Positions 39,018-48,181 of a stretch of 64,000 nt of DNA are shown here, in pieces. The position numbers and the translations under genes were made by a program. Origin of the DNA: Branchiostoma floridae (Eukaryota; Chordata; Leptocardii; Amphioxiformes; Branchiostomatidae); the NCBI RefSeq assembly GCF_000003815.2, contig NC_049993.1:1-64000 (forward strand), given 5' to 3'. Numbering within the stretch: the first letter of the stretch is position 1; each line of letters begins with the position of its first letter. Below the pieces are notes generated by a model. The model did not search any database and had not been told where the DNA came from. It saw only the letters and a list, made by a program, of their open reading frames with translations.

Positions 39018-41595
39018 CTACCTGGTTGCCTTGAACTGATCAGGGATCTCCATCAGTGCCTGGACAGCGAACGCCGTGTCAGGGTTCTGAGCGGTCGCAC
39101 GGACTTGGTGAAAATCAACGAACTGGAAGTTATCAAACAGCCTGCTGGGAAGGTTGTCATCAAAGTCCTGCATGGTGTCATCCCCCACCCCCACCAGGAT
39201 TATGGACAGGGCGTACTTGGATGCCTCGACGATGGCATCACGGGTGGCACGCTCGCTGGTGACCTGGCCATCTGCAACAATCACCAGGATGTGATACTAC
39301 CAGGACAGAAAAGAAAGAAATGTCAGCTATTCATGTATAAAATAGGTAGATATAAGATTCAGTTAATGATTTACAATGATTAACTTTTCAAAAATCTGTC
39401 CATCACACTTCAGCTTGTTGCCTTGCAAGCTTTTATTCCATACGAGATGTGCATTATTCTCACCACAATGAACTCACCACATTATCACCCATATTATCTT
39501 GGTAGGCCTGTGACAGTAACACACATTATCATATAGCCAGGTGCCACGGACCAATCAGAGGGCCCCATACCACGTTGGTTATGACGCCGTAACACATAGC
39601 CAGCCAGCCCGGTGTGTATCGCTCCTATGATAGGTCAGAATGAATGGACAAAGGCACCGTTGTTGATGCAAATCATTTTGACCAATCAGAAGGAGTGATA
39701 CACACAGGAAAGTAAGGGACATGCACTCATTGGTCAATCAAAAGGAGCGAAACATATGCCAGAGCTCAGGGATTAAGTACAGACTGCAAGGGGGGACTGG
39801 CTCCTTCTGTTAACATTGATAGTGAGTTTTGTTGTTCTAGAAAGCCAAAGACTGCTTTGTTTTGAATATTTTCTGTGGAAACTTTGGTTTCAAAATGCAA
39901 TCTGTAATCACCTTACAAATGTATGTACCAAATAACAAATGTGAATTTTCAGAAATTCGACAAAGGTGTTCACTTGTACGGTACCAAGGGATCTATGTGT
40001 CATACAGCAGTTTGGAAGTTTGGGTAGGCTATATGATAATAACGTTAATGACCCACCTGTTCCTCGGTGTATATGGTGTCATTACGCCTGGTCCTTGGCT
40101 ATAACCACCTCATAAAACAACCTTTTTCGCTTTGATCACATCGGTGGTTTCTTTTGGTGGTTATAGCCAAGGACCAGGTTATGACACTGTATACACCAAG
40201 GAACAGGTGGGTCATTAACGCTTAATTATCACTAACATTATTTATCTATGCCATATAACTCACCACATCCTCACATCATATTTGTATGCCCTATAACTCT
40301 CCACACCATTACTCACATTTGTATGCGGTATATAACTCACCACATTATCACACATTAATCACATTATCTTAGTAGGCCCTATAACTCACATCATCACCTT
40401 AGTAAGTAGGTCCTACTATCCCTCTACTACATGAGTTTGCTCACCAATACAAGATAGCATCTCAGCATGAACTTACCGCTTTAGTTTGCTTGACTATGTC
40501 TATTGCCTGATGTATCAGTGGAGCGAAGTTTGTGGGCCCACTGAGCTTGACTCTGGGCGTGATCAGGTTATAACACTGTAACACATCAGTGAAACCATCA
40601 CAACAGCCGGACTCCTTGAAGGGAAACACTCGCTTCTCAGAAGTTGAGGCATCGCCAAATCCAAACGCAGGGATGAGACCATCGTCATCAAAGTGGGAAA
40701 GAGTTTCACCCAGAATGGCAATGACCTAACAGTACACAATATACATGTTACATTAGTGTAAATGAGCAACAAGAATGTTACAATAGTTCAGTTATTATTC
40801 TTAATGGATTACTAACTTGATCAGACAGATTCATACTAGTTGTATTAGTAAAGCAAGCTAACCACCTGGTGCAGTCAACCACCTGCAGTTTAGCCCCATC
40901 ACAACAGTCCTGTCCAATTTCTTACAGTTAAGACCCAGTCTGCTAATCTACCATCATACCCGAGCCAAACCATATTTTTTGGTGTTATAGGATATACATG
41001 TAGGAACAGGCAACCTACCAAGAGACCACATTTGATTGTTAGGCAAACATGGTTCTGAAGGTTAAACAATGATCTATTGAAATTTACTAATACATATCAC
41101 AATATGAAGTTTATAAACGGTGCACATTTCTTGCAGATAATTTCCCAGGGACTAAGGTGCATGTATATTGTCAATTTTTTTTAAGGCCAACCAATCCACC
41201 TTTGTCTTTGACTGAATGAAGAAATAACAATACAGTGTCGACACTAGGCAGTGAGGCTGGTATTGTGACCACAGACACATATACATAATAATCCACCTGA
41301 CTGGAGAGTAAACACTTTCAGTTTCATGCAACAAACAAGCTTTTCTTTCAAGCAAAGTAAAATTCAAGTTCATCTTTTACAGAATCATCAAATAGAAATG
41401 TGTTATCTTATGATAAAAATGATAACTATAGGCAGACAAGAATTTTAGAGACAATGAGACAATGCTGAGGTTAAGAGAGCCATGTGTACAGTACCTGTTG
41501 GTATGGATTGAGCAGATCAGGATCGATGTGATGGAGGCTCCGCCCACCAAAGCTCATCTGACCTTGATACATATTGCTCTTTGTGTAGTCAATAC
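39018..41595 (-). CDS. Copine/RGLG-type von Willebrand A domain protein, 3' part (three exons)
   Basis: Three minus-strand exons give one continuous copine-type vWA domain. Exon 41495-41595 encodes ...[19 protein letters not shown] and ends NPYQQ before a gtactg donor. Exon 40477-40725 (83 codons) begins [19 protein letters not shown], contains FGFGDAST and [10 protein letters not shown], and ends before a gtaagt donor. Exon 39018-39296 begins [13 protein letters not shown], contains ILVGVGDD and [12 protein letters not shown], and ends [10 protein letters not shown] with stop TAG at 39018-39020. Acceptors are AG in each case and phases agree. Three MIDAS metal-site elements are present: DYTKS, the SGPT threonine and ADG. 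The closest family by these words is the RGLG/copine-like group rather than classical two-C2 copines; no C2 is seen, and the C-terminal RING of plant RGLG ligases is absent since the stop follows the vWA domain. Upstream exons should lie to the right but were not found before the transposon-rich region. Function is unknown; phospholipid- or ubiquitin-linked roles are known for relatives only. Confidence 0.88.
39611..39712. repeat. Short inverted repeat in copine-like gene intron
   Basis: The arm gtgtgtatcgctcct...ataggtcaga near 39611-39640 is matched in reverse complement by ttgaccaatcagaaggagtg followed by atacacac near 39677-39712. A further related direct word, attggtcaatcaaaaggagcg, follows at about 39730. 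Probably the remnant of a small hairpin element. Confidence 0.5.
40035..40230. mobile_element. Palindromic MITE-like element (196 bp) in intron
   Basis: Two arms of about 75 bp (40035-40110 and 40155-40230) are near-perfect reverse complements. The outer words are gttaatgacccacctgttcc and ggaacaggtgggtcattaac; the inner words are tccttggctataaccacc and ggtggttatagccaagga. The loop is about 44 bp. No coding capacity, so it is non-autonomous if mobile. A target duplication could not be fixed because the arms run into AT-rich flanks. Confidence 0.8.
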
Positions 41596-41865
41596 CTGAA
41601 TGTTTGGAAGAGTGAAAGAGTAATTAAAATCAGGAAAAGTTGTAAAGAATATCACATAAACTTACTGACTATATAATTTCTGTACTTCTTGACAATCACT
41701 AGGGACCTTATGAGATCATTCACCCTGAGGTTTCACCTTCAGTATTGATTTAGCAAGGTAGAATCTACCTCTGCCCAGAGTATACCTGGCTATAATCTAG
41801 TTTATACCCTGCAGTATGATTTACATGTAGCCTACAAGGGGTGATCAATAAGTCTTTGGCCTCAC

Positions 41866-42165
41866 CCAGAAATGATGAATGAATGAAGACCTTTATTCAA
41901 ATTATTGCACATTTTTGCCTTGCTGGGCTAAGTACAGGTCACATGGAAACAATCATAAACATGTAAACAATGGGGAACAATCATACACATCTGTATATGT
42001 ATATACAACAGATTTCGAAGCATTGATGTCAAGTATAAAGTCTTATATGAATATGTACCAAAATCCAAATCAGTGTGATCATTACTTTGCAGGCGGCACA
42101 CAGTAACGTTAAGGAAGGGAGAAGGAAAAAAAGGCGACCTGTGCTGCTGGAAGTCAGACACCAAC
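41866..42165 (-). mobile_element. 3' end fragment of a non-LTR retrotransposon
   Basis: Read on the minus strand this ends with tgtgcaataatttgaataaa, then ggtcttcattcattcatc, i.e. a polyadenylation-type signal followed by a short tandem tail, which is typical of LINE 3' ends that lack poly(A). Upstream it only holds a 78-codon frame without a recognisable domain. It is a 5'-truncated copy; its exact start was not determined. Confidence 0.5.
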
Positions 42166-42620
42166 TGCTTGAAATAGGAAGAGAATTATTATCAAATTAA
42201 TATTTTGACAATGTCTTTTGTTAATAGCAAAGAATTTATGGCATGGGGAACTCGACCCACACATGTCTGATCACAATTCACCCTTGTTTTTCTCACCACT
42301 TACCTTATAATTTTAAAAAACAACTAGAGTTCGGCGACCTCATACCTCCATGAAAATTTAGAGCTTTCGTAAATGTCAGGCAATTGACCAACACATCAAC
42401 ATAATTCATGCATGGTGTTGTTCATCATTGACTAACGTACACATGTCACAATTATAAAATTCCCATTATTGATCATAAAGCGGTTTTGAATTTTTACATA
42501 AATTATGCAAATAAGTTCCTCATTACCATATTTGGTATCTGCTTATATTCCACCTATCATAATTAACATGTGTTACGTGTATTGAGGTCCAGTTATTGAA
42601 AACAATGGAACTATACAATT

Positions 42621-43166
42621 TCCTCATTAATTATGCAAGTTAAGTCCTCATTTGCATAGCATGCATATCATTGTGAACATCTTTGCCTAAGCTACCTGCA
42701 TGCCTAAAATGCAGGCAATCCGTCGTTCCTTTCTGCAGTTATCCGCTTTGGAGTGTCTTGACAAAAACGCCCCTGCAGTTCCACAATTAAATGTCAGGGG
42801 ACTGAAACTTGCCCCACATTTTTATGTTGCTAAAAGCTATCTACCACTTAAATGTCACGACCATATCACGTCAGTGACAAGAGATACATTGAAAAAACTG
42901 CTATGATAGAATATTCTCATTAATTATGCAAATGTATTCCTGATTTGCATAATTAGTATTTTATCTTGTACAACATTGTCTAAGGTACCTACATACCAAA
43001 AATCATAAAAATCCGTTGTTCCCTTCTTGAGTTATCCTCGTCAGAAGTTTTTGACAAAAATGCCCCTGCTATCCCCAAACTAGACGCTAGGGGCCCCAAA
43101 CTTATGTCATTTCTTCCCTGAGCACAGAGCTATCTAACACTTAAAAATCGTGACCATAGCATGTTC
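42621..43166. repeat. Two diverged tandem modules (~290 bp period)
   Basis: Module 1 (42621-about 42870) and module 2 (42911-about 43166) share, in order, ctcattaattatgcaa, catttgcata/gatttgcata, tttgcctaagctacct/ttgtctaaggtacct, aatccgtcgttcc/aatccgttgttcc, gagttatcctcg-like sequence, ttgacaaaaa.gcccctgc, caggggactgaaact/taggggccccaaact, and agctatctaccacttaaa/agctatctaacacttaaa. The word ttcttgagttatc recurs near 44707, so a third, separated module is likely. Confidence 0.7.
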
Positions 43167-43295
43167 AGAACACCGACGAAAGGAGCAACGTTCCTTTTCG
43201 TTCCTTTTCGCACTTTCGGTACTTTCCTTTTCGTTCCTTTTCGTTCCTTTTCTCACTTTCGGTACTTTCCTTTTCGTTCCTTTTCGCACTTTCGC

Positions 43296-44615
43296 TACCG
43301 AAAGTGCGAAAAGGAGCGAAAAGGAATGGAGTATGAAGCAAACTTAAATAAAATCAATGAGAATATAAGGAATCGGTACTGCGGGCGTTAGAAGCCTATG
43401 AAACGTGTTTTATTTTACTGAGAATTTGACATTATCAAATTTTTACAGCGCTGTTTCAGGCTGTTGTTTTTGTGTGGCTAAATTATTCTTTGAAGATCTG
43501 CGAAATACAAAGAAACGGAACTGAGATAAGAAAGTAAGGACTAAAATTCAGGGGGTGGTAGATGAATATCGATTATTATACATTTTCAGGATGAGGCAAG
43601 ATTGTAACGTTGTTGTTGTATTTGGGTGGCTTTTATTCTCCCTAGAGGGGAGCGCCGCATGCAAATGACCCGCGAAATCCGGTCAGGAAAGATATGCTAA
43701 TAAACTGCTGCCCCACGAGCATGACAGCTCCTTTCAACAGGGCCAACAACATGGTTTTCTGGAGACTGGAGACATATCTTCTCGCTCGTTTACAACGAAA
43801 GAAAAGCTGTAAAAGGAGAGACATATATACATTGTACCAAAGAGATTTCATTAAGTTGTACAATGAGTATTCATCATTTTGTCGGGAAGAAAGGTGCCAA
43901 CGTGAGGAATTTGTGCAAAGGATATTGGGAAATACAATTTCTGTCAACAATTTTCCGCCATATTCAATACAAATAAATTTCTGCCTCTTGCGACCGACAT
44001 CAGGCCCTCGCTGATGATAAAAAAATCCCAATGCCGGGTTTAGATGTCCTGGTTGCAAAACAAATTTAAGGCGTTGAATTGATATTAATGAAAGTGTGAA
44101 AAAAAAGGAAGGAAGAATAATTCCCAACATGCTGGGCTCGAACTTCCGATCGTCGACTTCCCTGGGTTCGAACATTTGACCTATATTTCTCTAAGGTCAA
44201 GTTCTTACAAATTGTGCAATACATATACTTGTAACTTTGCTATCATTGCATTTTTTTAAACAACTATATCCACATAGCATGGCTTTTTATGATAAAATAT
44301 GCGCAATCGTTCTCAACATAATCCATTTCTTCTTGTGAAATTTTATAACATAAATGTAATATGGATATTCTAAGGAATGTTATAACCACATTAACACGTA
44401 CATGAACATAGATATGCATAGATAGGTCTCATCAATATTCATTCCTCCATTGAACCATTGCTATAGGAATTTCGTGGAACAAGCCGCAAAATGCATTTGC
44501 CGATCACAGTTTACCTTTTCCTAATATTACCATCGATTTTATTTGAATTTGCTTCATACTTCGTTCCTTTTCGTTCCTTTTCGTTCCCTTCTCGTTCCTT
44601 TTCGCACTTTCGGTA
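43296..44615. mobile_element. 1.3 kb TIR element with CGTTCCTTTT subrepeats
   Basis: The left end (43296-43359) begins taccgaaagtgcgaaaagg and continues to gtatgaagcaaacttaaata. The right end (44531-44615) is its reverse complement, with two extra cgttccttt units. Directly left (43185-43295) are three more units of cgttccttttcgcactttcg type, which form a head-to-head palindrome with the left end. Inside are only weak frames (a 177-codon minus frame and a 106-codon plus frame, 43642-44175), neither of which I recognise. This fits a non-autonomous DNA transposon. Target duplication could not be set because of the flanking subrepeats. Confidence 0.7.
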
Positions 44616-44793
44616 GACCCGTTGCTAGGCCCACAATCTAATCATTTCCAGCTTTCGTCACACACTACTAACACACCAAGTATGAAACCAATCCACCCAG
44701 CCGTTCTTGAGTTATCTTGTTTACACACACACAAACACACAGGCACACAAACGCGGGGTAAAATATAACCTCCATGACATTTCATGGAGGTAA

Positions 44794-45302
44794 CAACGAA
44801 TACCTGGAAAGTAATGACTGCAATGCAGGGCTCTAGCCAGCGTCCGTTTTTCCGTCAATTGATGGAAATTTGCTGCGTGTGACGGACAAATTCTAAAACC
44901 AATCCGTCGACCTTGATGGACAAAAATCCTTGGTGGAAGCTACAGGCAGCTTGGGGACGCCGTAAAAGCCACACACTGTTTGTTTTACTATTGTTATGAT
45001 TGTTGACAATGTGTGTCGGTGTCCTTTCACATACGATAATCTCATTAAAAACCCGTTTTTCAAGGTCTCAGTTCAGTCTCTCTAACTCCTGGAATAGTGT
45101 TTTCGCGACAATGGCAGGCCCTGGGTGGGGAACAGTTCAGCTGCAGAATGCAAAAACAGATAATCTTAAATTAAACAAGAGTCAGTGCTTATAATGCATT
45201 GTTTCTTTACAGCACCTGCCCAAGAGTCTCACAACAACATCAGAGAGGAGAAAGGAAGATCTAACATACATTTTTATTACGGCAGTAATAATTAATAGTT
45301 CA
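44794..45302. other. Non-coding stretch before LINE-A
   Basis: The part at 44828-44985 has recurring gtccgt/ggacaaa words (gcgtccgtttttccgtcaat; tgacggacaaattc; tgatggacaaaaatcc) and may be part of another repeat. From about 45190 the sequence could be LINE-A 5' UTR. A tttctttacag word near 45207-45220 looks like a splice acceptor, but no exon could be supported. Confidence 0.35.
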
Positions 45303-46468
45303 TTGTTGTTGTCTATGTCAGCTTCTTCTCCAAGTCTACGTTCCATCCAGAGACTGAAAAAGGAAAATAAGGACCTGAAGAGGGAAAATGATGACCTGAA
45401 AAGGGAGAAGGAAGACCTAAACAGTACATGTGAAGACCTGAGAAGGAAAAATGAAGACCTGAAAAGAGAATGTGCAGACTTGAGCAGGGAGAATGAAGAA
45501 ATGAAAAAGCATGCGTTTAGTTTTAATGTTGTTGCTGGGTCTCGTACAAAGAAGGAAAGGACATAACACCAAATGTTGAAAATGTACAACCGGTGCCACA
45601 TGATACTGGTAGACGACAACAAGTGCCAACAGGAGACACACGTGAAGTCAGAGTATATACGGACTCTATCTGGAAAGCAGTAGATGTATCTAGAATGTTT
45701 CCCAACTGCTCCACTAGCAAGGACCATGCATCGACATTAGACCACGCAACAAAGAAGATAGAAGACTTGAATGACCCCAAAACAACGTATGCTATATTTC
45801 ATGTGGGTTCAAACGACCTGGACAATAGTCGGAAAGACCCATCCTCTGTACATGTCTGTCTCGATAAGACAAGAAAACTCATCTCATGTGCCAAAACATC
45901 CTTCCCGAATGCCACAATTGTTCTTTCGCAAGTACTACCTAGAGGACATTACTTGGACTCAACTTTAAACAAAAACATAAAGGACTACAACCAGGCCGTA
46001 CTGCAACGAAGTAAGGATGACAATAAAACCCTGTATGTACGTCATAAGAAGCTCTCAACAACACGTCAGTTATACAAACCTGATCAGATCCACCTTGACG
46101 ACACCACGGGGACTAGTCTACTTGTAGCAGATGCCAAACGAACCATAAGTAACAGTCAGAGCAGAGACAGTAGCAACCGGAGAGCACAGCCAACAAATGA
46201 TGGCACGTATACACCTTCCGATTTACCAACTTAACAGTATCCGGGGATAGAACAAGAGCGCCCGTTCCAGAACACGAAGCTGTTCCAGTATCGAAGTCAA
46301 GACAACAACAGATCTACAGGACAACACTGGGATGACTACCGACCAGGTGACCGGGATGACTACCGACCAGGTGACTGGAGCCGTCCGAACCTGCACGGGT
46401 CTCAGATACCACAACGGAAAATCATGGACATAGCATACAAACTGTCTGAGATGTTGATGAACATTTGA
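45303..46468 (+). pseudogene. LINE-A ORF1: coiled coil plus SGNH-type domain (frameshifted, one nonsense codon)
   Basis: Residues about 15-75 of the first frame form a heptad-rich coiled coil of repeated KRE-N-DL units (KKENKDLKRENDDLKRE). Near 45540, in a purine-rich run, the frame shifts; the second frame continues through 45593. It holds the marks of an SGNH/GDSL hydrolase: YTDSIW (block I, D-S kept but G changed to T), FHVGSNDL (block III) and DQIHLDD (block V, D-x-x-H). A TAA at 46232-46234 interrupts the frame, which then continues in phase to a TGA at 46466-46468 with a D-D-Y-R-P-G-D repeat near the end. In such elements ORF1 binds RNA and multimerises by the coiled coil; the role of the esterase-like domain is unsettled. 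Confidence 0.85.
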
Positions 46469-46663
46469 GTCATATATTGACCACTCATCAAAGGGAAGTC
46501 GTACTCTCTTTTTGTTTTTTAATCTAGTTCAAATCCACATGCATACTTTTTAATACTCACCCACAACTTATATAAGATTCGTATTCACTTTTAAGGTGAT
46601 CATATGTGTTTATGTAGCATTGAAAATTGCTCTTGACATTCTTTTCTTTTTGGTAGTTTTATT

Positions 46664-48181
46664 ATGGTTACTGATGTGGCCTTACGTTTGGCCAGTTGGA
46701 ATATTCAATGAAGTTTTGCTAGAAAATGTGTAGAATTAGATTTTTTTAGATTCTGTAAGTAGATATGACTTAGTCTGTGTTCAGGAAACTTGGTTAAAAC
46801 CCAATGATATTTCATATTGATGGATATCAACACTTTCGTAGTGACCGTAAGCTCAGGAAGCGCTCCAGACGGAATTCCGGTGGGGTCGTTATCCTCTTTA
46901 GACAAAATATCGCCAAAGGCATTACCAAATTGAAAAGTAATAATCCGGACATACTCTGGTGCAAATTGGATAAGTTTTTCTTTGGCCTAGAGGCAGATAT
47001 GATACTGGGATGTTTGTACTTACCTCCTGAAAATTCACCTTTATTCACCACAAAAAAGAACACACTTTTTGAAGACTTAATGGAGGACGTGGCGAAATTC
47101 CATAACCTAGGACACGTTCTCATACTTGGTGATCTGAACTCAAGAACAGCTAATTTACAGGAACAACTTTTTGATGGTTTTGACGAAAATTCTTCAGAAA
47201 TTGATATAAAACTTAGGATGAATACAGACAACATCAGAAATAAGTATGGTAGGGAATTAGTTGATTTGTGCTCGGCCGCTAACATGATAATAGTAAATGG
47301 AAGGACGATTGGTGAAAAAGTACATGCATTAGATACAACGGGGCAAGCACTGTAGACTACTGCATAACCAGTCTACCCCTTTTTTCATCGGGACAATACT
47401 TTAAAGTCCATAATCCCACATGGTTGTCAGATCACTGCCAGATTTCGGTGTCAATTAAAACAAACCATTCTAGGTTTAGAAATATTTATAATAATAATGA
47501 AAAACTCCTTTCCCAACCAAAAAAATACACTTGGGATAATGATTCTCGTGAAAAATTTCAAAAGGCATTCCAACTTCCCCAAGTTAAAACTAAGATTAAT
47601 CAGTTCATGCTACAACAGTACACACACGCAGATGCTGAGAAAGCTGTTGAGGATGTTAACTATATTATAAAAATGGCAGCAGACCTATCACTAAAATCAA
47701 TTCGGCTCTCCAAACGGAAAAAGAAACCCACTTGTAAGCCATGGTATGACCAACAGTGCCGTGATCTAAGATAAAAAATTAGAAATCTTGCCGCAGAAAT
47801 AAGGAAGTATCCTTGGCGACAAGACAAAAGACAGGCGTACACTTTTAAAGTGAAAGAATACAAAAAGTTCATTAAGAAGACAAAGAGACATTATAATGAA
47901 AAGAAAATGACTCAAATTTCTAGATTGTCTAAAGAAGACCCAAAATCATTTTGGAAGGAGATTGACAAGTTACGAAATTTAGAAACCGGAAATAAAAAAG
48001 AAACTAGCGAACAAATTTCGACCGAGGAGTGGTTAAACCATTTTAAGACACTAAATAGCAATGTTAAAATGGATGAAGGGGAACAAGAATATGCAGACAG
48101 TATTGTAACATCATTAGAGCTTCAAACAGACAATCCACTAGATTTTGATATTTCAGTGGAAGAAATCCAAGCTGGACTTTG
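46664..48181 (+). pseudogene. LINE-A ORF2, 5' half: APE-type endonuclease and linker (degraded)
   Basis: The start ATG at 46664 leads to LRLASWNIQ, the N-terminal APE word, followed at once by TGA. A second frame carries DLVCVQETWLKPND (catalytic E) from about 46758, and a third carries SRRNSGGVVILF and LGDLNSRT (D and N) from 46804. Near 47335 the frame shifts again and gives STVDYCITSLP and LSDHCQISV (S-D-H). An in-frame TAA at about 47772 follows CRDLR; the same frame goes on as a lysine-rich linker with FWKEIDKLRN and then DISVEEIQAGLC, where LINE-B interrupts it at 48181. At least two stop codons and three frameshifts show that the endonuclease is dead. Confidence 0.85.
48176..48181. repeat. 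Target site duplication of LINE-B, left copy (actttg)
   Basis: The six bases actttg end LINE-A's left half here and recur at 51824-51829 where LINE-A resumes. Both lie in the same L-C codon context. Confidence 0.8.

Larger units (their letters stand above)
39462..40420. repeat. AT-rich minisatellite-like words, split by inserted elements (intron)
   Basis: Loosely repeated phrases built on aactcaccacattatcac and ttagtaggccctataac occur at about 39470-39530 and again at about 40250-40410. The interval between holds palindromic elements. The simplest reading is one imperfect minisatellite in the intron later split by insertion. The repeat units are about 40-50 bp and diverged. Confidence 0.5.
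42323..44793. mobile_element. Interspersed repeat with terminal cctccatga words, carrying a nested insertion
   Basis: The left end reads ggcgacctcatacctccatg then aaaattta; the right end reads taacctccatgacatttcat then ggaggtaac, which is itself a small hairpin. Near the right end lies the word ccgttcttgagttatcttg followed by acac-rich sequence. This is the look of an abundant non-autonomous repeat with inverted ends. It has no reading frame of its own. A separate element (43296-44615) sits inside it. Confidence 0.6.

Noticed and set aside
39862-40104. 80-codon plus frame in the intron
   Set aside because: It overlaps the palindromic MITE and lies antisense in an intron of the copine-like gene.
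43642-44175. 177-codon minus-strand frame, and the overlapping 106-codon plus frame, as a transposase
   Set aside because: No recognisable motif; both frames cover the same bases and neither shows clear coding signs.
45182-45727. 181-codon minus frame antisense to LINE-A ORF1
   Set aside because: Shadow of the coiled-coil coding strand; Ser/Phe-rich low-complexity sequence is expected from reversed Glu/Lys codons.
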